Part shown: in pieces, positions 9,300 to 14,532 of the stretch
How positions within the stretch are numbered: the stretch's first letter is position 1
How the letters are laid out: each line of letters begins with the position of its first letter
From: Monoraphidium neglectum
Taxonomy: Eukaryota; Chlorophyta; Chlorophyceae; Sphaeropleales; Selenastraceae
Length of the DNA: 14,532 nucleotides
Reading direction: 5' to 3'
Assembly (NCBI RefSeq): GCF_000611645.1
Contig: NW_014012230.1
Coordinates: 1-14,532, forward strand
The notes under the pieces: generated by a model
The model's input: only the letters and a program-made list of their open reading frames with translations
Databases searched by the model: none
What the model was told of the DNA's origin: nothing
Program-made: the position numbers and the translations under genes

Positions 9300-10818
9300 T
9301 CACCCTGCCATTGCGTAAACATGGCCTCCATATAGCCCAGGGTGCAGCAGCAGCCCAGACAGCCGCCAGAACAGCACCACGCCGGCCGCGGTCGCCACCA
9401 GCAGCACCGGCATGCCCCTCAGCCGCAGCGCCCCCATCTCCGCAAAAGGCGGCACGCCCAGCGCATTGCAGGCAGCGTGAACCAGTACCGGTGCGAGCGC
9501 GTGGCCTGTGGACAGAAAAATCCACGTGGCGAGCCAGCCAAACATCGTTGTGTAGACGAATTGGAAGAGCACCTGCAATTGATGGGGCCGGCGCGGTCCA
9601 CGATCAGTGTGTGAGGGGTGCCGCGGCGCCCTGTCGCTGCGTGCATGCTGTTGCAGCAAGCAGCCGTAGTTGCCCTTCTGCGCTGCCCAAACTGCGCTGC
9701 CATCGGTCCTGATGTCCTGACCTCCCTCCTGCTCCTGGGTGAGGTCGATGCTTAGCTGTTGCAGCCGTGCTTGTGGGATGCGGGTCTCGCCCTTGGCGTA
9801 CCACTGGTTTTCCCTGGCACGCAGCCACGCACCACGGCAATCGCCTGGTTCATTGCAAATCCCTGCACGTGCGTCAGCTCCCTCAGATGATGCAGGTGGG
9901 CGCTGGCAAAGAACAGCGGCGTGCACAGGATGATGGCGAGACGCGGGACGCCCTGTTTGGGGTATTGGTGGCAATGGGGCGGCGTGTTTCAAGGCAGACA
10001 GTGGGGGCTCACAGCAGCACCAGCGCGCCCACATGCAGCTTTGGTTGCAGCAAAGGGCTATCTGCAAGAGTGTGGTGGGGCAGACAGGAAAGCTGCGCGA
10101 GGACAGCCTGCGAGGCAGCAGCAGCAGGTGTGCACTGACCTGCTCGACCCAGCTCACCGCAAGCCACAACAGCGGCACCATGCAAGCCCTAAACACCCAC
10201 TCCTCAGCCGCCGGCGCGATCATGAGATCCCGGAGCAGCTGCAGCCGCACTGCAGCCGCCCCGCCACCGCTGCAGCCGCCGTCGAGCGCCTGCCTGATCG
10301 CCGCAAACGTCGGGTGTGAATCTCGTGCGGCGTGGCTGGTGGCCAGGTGCAACAAGGGCCCCAGGTACAGCAAGGCAAGTACCAGTAGAGGGAGGGCGGC
10401 GGCGGGTGCTGCGCCGTCAAGCCGCAGGCCGAGGAGCTCGAGGGTGCCAGCCGCTGGCCGCTCCGAGGTTGGCGCACGCTGCGGATCGGAGTGAGCGTCA
10501 GGGCAATCCAGCGGGCAATTGCGACGCTCGGTCAGCGCCTAGGGTTAGTGGGGAGTAAGCATGGAAACTTGTGGAACCGTTAGTCGAGGCGTATGCAAGA
10601 AACAGCATGCCCACCTGGGCGTCGAAGAAGGCGGCGGGCAGCCAGGCGACCGCGCTCACGCAGGAGACACTGACAATGCGGCGGATGATCACAGTTGGGT
10701 GCTGCCGGCCGCCCGGATGGGGACGCCACACGTACAAGGACAGTACGTAAGATACCGAGACAGCCCAGCACGCGGCTGCAGCTGCCCAAAGTGGTATCAT
10801 AGGCTGCTGCTTTGACAT
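9300..10818 (-). CDS. RCE1: CAAX prenyl protease 2 (RCE1/FACE2), four exons
   Basis: Proposed minus-strand exons are 10818-10615, 10478-10140, 9952-9833 and 9572-9300, all phase 0, giving 311 residues. RCE1 is an ER-membrane endopeptidase that removes the last three residues of farnesylated or geranylgeranylated CaaX proteins, before carboxymethylation by ICMT. Visible motifs are APAAEEWVFRACMVPLL with Glu160, Glu161 and Arg165; FFASAHLHHL with His200, His202 and His203; FQFVYTTMFG; STGH with His245; and VHAACNALGVP with His253 and Asn257. These match the EExxxR, HxHH and HxxxN catalytic pattern of the family. Hydrophobic segments lie near 8-32, 50-62, 96-112, 94-110 of exon 2's mate region, 185-200, 222-242 and 270-295. 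Length is normal for the family. Exon 3, which carries the HxHH motif, is in a different genomic frame from exons 2 and 4. The gene is convergent with the large Gln-rich gene and divergent from cyclin L. Confidence 0.9.
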
Positions 10819-11703
10819 TGATCTCGTTCCAGCAGCTGCAGCGGGAAACCGGTGTGATCATTTGAGCTGCATAATAGTTATTTCAGGCAACGTGATACTT
10901 GTGGTGCGCGACCCAGCATACGTCAAAGCAGCTCGCATTTTCCGACAAGCTCCGAGTGCGGCAGTCTTGCAAGCATATGCCTTGAACTGCTGAGCTGTAC
11001 TTGAAGATGGGATTCAGAAAGGGTGATCTTTCAGGCCATGCACTTGACCGGCTCCCAGGGTGGCACAGCTCGCGCCGGTGCAGCGTGGTGCGGGCAGGTG
11101 GTGGTGGTGCAGCTGCTGTGGAACCGCAATGGTGCACAACGAATGCACGGCACTGCCGACACACCTGTGCCAAATTCTTACTTTGTTTCGCTCACGTCCA
11201 TTCGCTGCGCAAGGCGCCATAGCTCTACCACACCAAGCGCGCCCACAGAAAGTGATCTGCCGTGCATACGAGCTCTTGCATACGCGCATCTGGGAAATTA
11301 GATGATGTGTATCGAGAGGCACTAGGAGGCAGCACCGATTAGATCAGCCGGACGAAGTATTCCAAACGCAGCTCCAGCGCAGGTGCGGGAACTGGTGTAT
11401 GCACAAGGCTCTGTCTGCGTCCTCAAGAGGCATCGGAAGCTTATAACGGATGCCTGGATGCCTGCGTCGTGGTGTGGGGCATCGCGCTGCCTGATCGATG
11501 CATGCAGTCGCACCAACCGGCTTCCTCCTGCGTCTACTCAGGTGGGCTTGGCATTGCGCTGCTGCTGCCGCCGCGGCCACTGGCAGTTCCGCTTGGGCAC
11601 AGTGTGACGGCTCAGGCAGCGTGCAGCCGGCAGCCCCCCGAGAAGCGGCGCCGCGCCCGTCCCCGACGCCTGGGCGGCGCGACCGCGCCCGTGTGGCGGC
11701 GGC
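10819..11703. promoter_or_regulatory. Divergent intergenic region between RCE1 and cyclin L
   Basis: About 885 bp separates the RCE1 and cyclin L start codons, so the stretch probably contains both promoters and 5' UTRs. A TATAA at 11442-11446 points toward cyclin L but lies about 260 bp before its ATG, with several upstream ATGs between. The motif tctactcag at 11532-11540 resembles a splice acceptor and could end a 5'-UTR intron. On the RCE1 side an upstream ATG at 10861-10859 opens a frame that overlaps the main start. I see no convincing gene, tRNA or repeat within it. Confidence 0.45.
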
Positions 11704-13182
11704 ATGCCCCTTAGCATCCTCGACAACTTCTACCTATCAGATGAGGAGCTCGAGAACAGCCCCAGCCGGCAGCATGGCATTGACAGGGAGACGGAGACGA
11801 CGCTGCGGGTCTACGGGTGCGATCTCATCCAGGAGGCCGGCATCCTGCTGCAGTTCCCGCAGGCGGCAATGGCCACCGGGCAGGTGCTGTTCCACAGGTT
11901 CTACTGCAAGCGCTCAATGAAGGACTTCAACGTGAAGGTGGGGGTTGCGGAGGGCAGGGCACAGGAGGGTGTTGGTGTGGCTGTTGCTGAACGATAAAGG
12001 GGGTGGGGGGCGAGCTCTGGCCTGTGGCAGAAGTTTTGAGGGATTTGTAGATTTTAGAAAGCGGCGGCGCCCGTCAGCGTTTGCTCGGAAGAGCGATGTC
12101 AGCGCCGTGCCGCCACACTCTCCTGTGTGCGGAGCGACAAGGTGCCTGCAGCATCCCCTTGCAACTGCAGCGCAGCGGCCCCCACACCAGGCCGCGCCGT
12201 CAACCGACCCCCGGGCCCTCCCGACCGCCTTGGCCCCTCAGAAAGTGGCGGCCACGGCGCTGTGGCTGGGCGCTAAGCTGGAGGAGGTGCCGGAGGTGTC
12301 GCAGCACCCTGAGAAGCTGGTGCGCAAGGTGCTGGTCACGGTGGACCGCATCTGCTCGCGGCGGGAGGACGCAAAGCCGTCGCTGCTGGAGCTGTCGTCA
12401 AAGGTGGGTGTGTGTGTGGTGTGTGTGTGTGTGCGCGCGCACGCACGCATATGTGTGCGCACGCGTGTGGAAGGGGGGGCTGCTTACGGCAGCGCCGGCT
12501 GCCAGGGGTTGCGATGGGGGGGAGTCGCATATGCGTTGCCTGGAGTATTTGTCGTGTCCTGAGCGGCGGTGCGACACCGCGCGCCCACACCTGATGCGGT
12601 TCGCTGCCGGCGCGGAGGCGCGCGCGTGGGCGTGAGCATGTGGCGGCTCATGGTGTCGCAACCTTTCCTTGCGGCTGCTGGGCGTGCGTTTCCTGGGGAT
12701 GAAACATTCAGACTGTCTTCTCCCCTTGTTGGCTCGGTCGCTTTCAGGCCTGAGGAAGGCCCGACTATCCCCCGCTCTGCCCTTTACACAGCCAAACCTG
12801 CCATGCCCCCGCGACCATGTCGGATCCGCCACCCACCCGCATGCCAACCTCAACCCTGCTCCCACCGTCACCCCCACCAAAACCAACACCCTCATCCAAC
12901 CACAGGCGTACGCCTCATTCCGCGAGGCCCTGGTGCGCTACGAGCGGGAGATGCTCAAGGCCTTCGGCTTCATAACGCACGTGCACCACCCCCACAAGCA
13001 GATGCTCAACTACTGCCAGGTCATACGCGCCGACACGGCGCACCACGCGCTGATGCAGGAGGCGTGGAGCATCGTGAACGACAGGTGCGTCTGCATGTGT
13101 TTTCTTTGTGTGCGTGCACACATGTGTGTGTGTGTGTGTGAGAGAGTGTGTGTGTGTTTGTGTGCACACGCGCTCGCGGCTT

Positions 13183-13227
<45 letters not shown>

Positions 13228-14532
13228 GTGTTTGTGTGTGGGGGGGGGAGGCGGTGCACGGCTGCCACTTGAATGTCACTTCAACGAAGGAGGCTTACAC
13301 GTGATCCATCCAGATGTGTGCGGTGTATTCTATCAGCGGTCGGGTGCTGTGATGACTGATTACCTTAGGATCGACTCCTGAATTCAAGCCATGTCGACAC
13401 AACCTATTCATACAGCAACCTCTGAGTCCCGACCCGCCGCGTGTGTGTGTGCGTGTGCGTGTGTGTGTGAGGAAGGGGAAGGCGGTGCGCGGCTGCAACT
13501 TGTATGTCACTTCAACGAAGGAGGTCACACATGGTCCATTCAGAAGTGTGATGTATTCTATGAGCGGTCGGGTGCTGTGATGACTAATCACCTTAGGATC
13601 GACTCCTGAATCCATCTATGTCGAGACAACCTATTCATACAGCAACCTCTGAGCCCCGACCTGCTGCCGCGGCCCCCAAACCTGCACGCCCTCTTTTGGG
13701 GGTCGCCACCCGTTGCCCCAGCATTACATCTTCAACTGGGGCGGCGACTTGAGCTGCATCTCAAGTAGACCAAGCGCAGACCAACGCACTGGCACTCCAC
13801 ACTGCCTGACGACTGAACCCAACGTGACCACACCCCTTCGGTGCGCAACCCTCCTGCCGTCTCCCCCAGCCTGCGCACCACGCTGTGCCTGCGATTCCGG
13901 CCCCACGTCATCGCCTGCGGCGCCATCTTCTACGCCGCGCGCCGCCTGCACGTCGCGCTGCCCGAGGAGCCGCCGTGGTGGCGGGTGTTTGGCGTGGAGG
14001 AGGCGGGGATGTTTGAGGTCGTAAGGGTCATGCACGAGCTGTACCAGCGGCCAAGGGCGGAGCACATCCCTGTGTTCAGGCACATCCTGCCCAGCAAGCC
14101 GCCGACGCCCGTGCTGTCGCCGGCGCCGGGCGCGGAAAAGCGCGGCGGGCCGCTCGACGGGGCGTCGGCGGAGCGCGGGGCCGTGCCGGCGGCGCCGGTG
14201 GCGGCGGCGGCGCTCGCGGCGGGGTTGGGCGGCGCGGAGGGTGGAGGCGGAGGCAGCGCGCCGCGGGCGCCGACCAGCATTGGCGGCGGCGGGGCGCCGG
14301 TGGCTGTGGCTGGGGGCGGCGGCGCGGGCGGCGGCGCAACGGGGACGCCGGGCAGGGCTGAGGACGGCGCCGGTGCCGTGGATGCGGCGACAGCGACTGA
14401 CGTGAGCTCGCAGCGCAGCTGCAGCGTGCTGACTTATTGCGCTGCTGGCCCGCTCTCAGCAGGCGCTCAATCGTGTTGTGGCAGCGCTTTATACCAACGC
14501 GCAAGCATCCCCTTGCCCTCCGCCCTCCGCCC
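11704..14532 (+). CDS. Cyclin L, 3' end outside the window
   Basis: Exons are 11704-11937, 12242-12403, 12906-13084 and 13870 to at least 14401. Junction phases are 0, 0 and 2, and all introns are GT...AG. The product starts [20 protein letters not shown]. Diagnostic cyclin L motifs are SPSRQHGID (19-27), [13 protein letters not shown] (37-49), [11 protein letters not shown] (59-69), [15 protein letters not shown] (79-93), [10 protein letters not shown] (192-201) and ALPEEPPWW (221-229), covering both cyclin folds. Cyclin L partners a CDK11/CDKG-type kinase and links transcription to pre-mRNA splicing in the nucleus. From about residue 265 the chain turns into Gly/Ala/Pro-rich low complexity. 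The Arg-Ser tail typical of the family is not seen and may be in later exons. The ATG at 11704 is the only one in frame after a stop at 11605-11607. A donor (GAC|GTGAGC, GT at 14402) probably ends exon 4, although the frame stays open to the window edge. Confidence 0.92.
12406..12470 (+). repeat. GT/GC tract at the start of cyclin L intron 2
   Basis: The donor GTGGGT runs straight into a GTGTGT tract followed by GCGCGCACGCACGC-type alternating sequence. It occupies the first 65 nt of the 12404-12905 intron. The rest of that intron is unremarkable up to the C-rich stretch before the acceptor caaccacag. Confidence 0.8.
13095..13240 (+). repeat. (GT)n microsatellite in cyclin L intron 3
   Basis: Mostly GT dinucleotides with a GAGAGA break near 13140 and a CACACG patch near 13165, ending in a run of nine G at 13241-13249. 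It begins soon after the donor at 13085 and leads directly into the first copy of a duplicated block. Confidence 0.85.
13250..13440 (+). repeat. Duplicated intronic block, copy 1
   Basis: This copy and 13481-13670 share long near-identical stretches: gtcacttcaacgaaggagg, gcggtcgggtgctgtgatga, ccttaggatcgactcctga and ctattcatacagcaacctct. Differences are scattered substitutions and small indels. The spacing is about 228-231 bp, and each copy is preceded by its own GT tract, so the duplicated unit probably included the microsatellite. No terminal inverted repeats, target-site duplication or transposase is visible. Confidence 0.85.
13441..13470 (+). repeat. GT tract between the duplicated blocks
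   Basis: A short GTGTGTGTGCGTGTGCG-type run that directly follows copy 1 and precedes copy 2 with a ggaagggg spacer. It corresponds to the longer tract before copy 1 and supports duplication of a unit made of GT tract plus block. Confidence 0.75.
13481..13670 (+). repeat. Duplicated intronic block, copy 2
   Basis: Second copy of the block at 13250-13440, roughly 90% similar by eye, ending near the ctgctgccgc at 13661-13670. It lies inside cyclin L intron 3 (13085-13869), whose remaining 3' part is non-repetitive and ends in the C-rich acceptor ctcccccag. Confidence 0.85.

Noticed and set aside
10806..10932. 11-bp inverted repeat (10806-10816 and 10922-10932) spanning the RCE1 start
   Set aside because: An 11-bp match within 200 bp is expected about once by chance in a window of this size, and the arms do not extend.
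13250..13670. Intact mobile element or CRISPR array in the cyclin L intron
   Set aside because: Only two long copies, no terminal repeats, no enzyme and no regular short repeat-spacer pattern. This is a duplication next to microsatellites.

Overview
This window looks like nuclear DNA of a unicellular or colonial green alga (core Chlorophyta, chlamydomonad- or sphaeroplealean-like). The reasons are very high GC with G/C-ending codons, many short spliceosomal introns (136-785 nt) with GT...AG ends, TGTAA motifs typical of chlorophyte poly(A) signals, long in-frame CAG (polyglutamine) tracts, and intronic (GT)n microsatellites. Nothing suggests a prokaryote, organelle, virus or intact transposon. 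The genus cannot be fixed from the sequence alone.

Layout. (1) 1-1395: left edge with a probable partial Gln-rich hypothetical gene on the minus strand, then a gene-poor stretch with a decayed 5-bp repeat array (1206-1275) and a TATA box (1331-1337). (2) 1396-8739, plus strand: a five-exon gene for a low-complexity protein of about 2097 residues. It has a Ser/Arg/Pro-rich N-terminal half, several polyGln blocks and a C-terminal coiled coil. I reconstructed all four introns by phase, and the spliced length is an exact multiple of three. I do not recognise a named family. (3) 8740-9299: convergent 3' region with TGTAA signals and a quasi-palindrome. (4) 9300-10818, minus strand: a four-exon gene for a CAAX prenyl protease 2 (RCE1 type), 311 residues, with the EE...R, HxHH and HxxxN motifs all present once the exons are joined. 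(5) 10819-11703: divergent intergenic region, probably the shared promoter area. (6) 11704 to beyond the right edge, plus strand: cyclin L, with four exons visible, both cyclin-fold halves and the start of a Gly/Ala/Pro-rich tail. The C-terminus lies outside the window.

The genes are not an operon and have no obvious shared pathway. RCE1 trims prenylated CaaX proteins in the ER membrane. Cyclin L works with a CDK in transcription-coupled splicing. The large Gln-rich protein has no assignable job. I do not see a novel defence, mobile or biosynthetic system. The most unusual material is the giant polyQ/coiled-coil gene with its recurring SRARG peptide, the GT tracts that sit downstream of 5' splice sites in three introns, and a duplicated block of about 190 bp in cyclin L intron 3.
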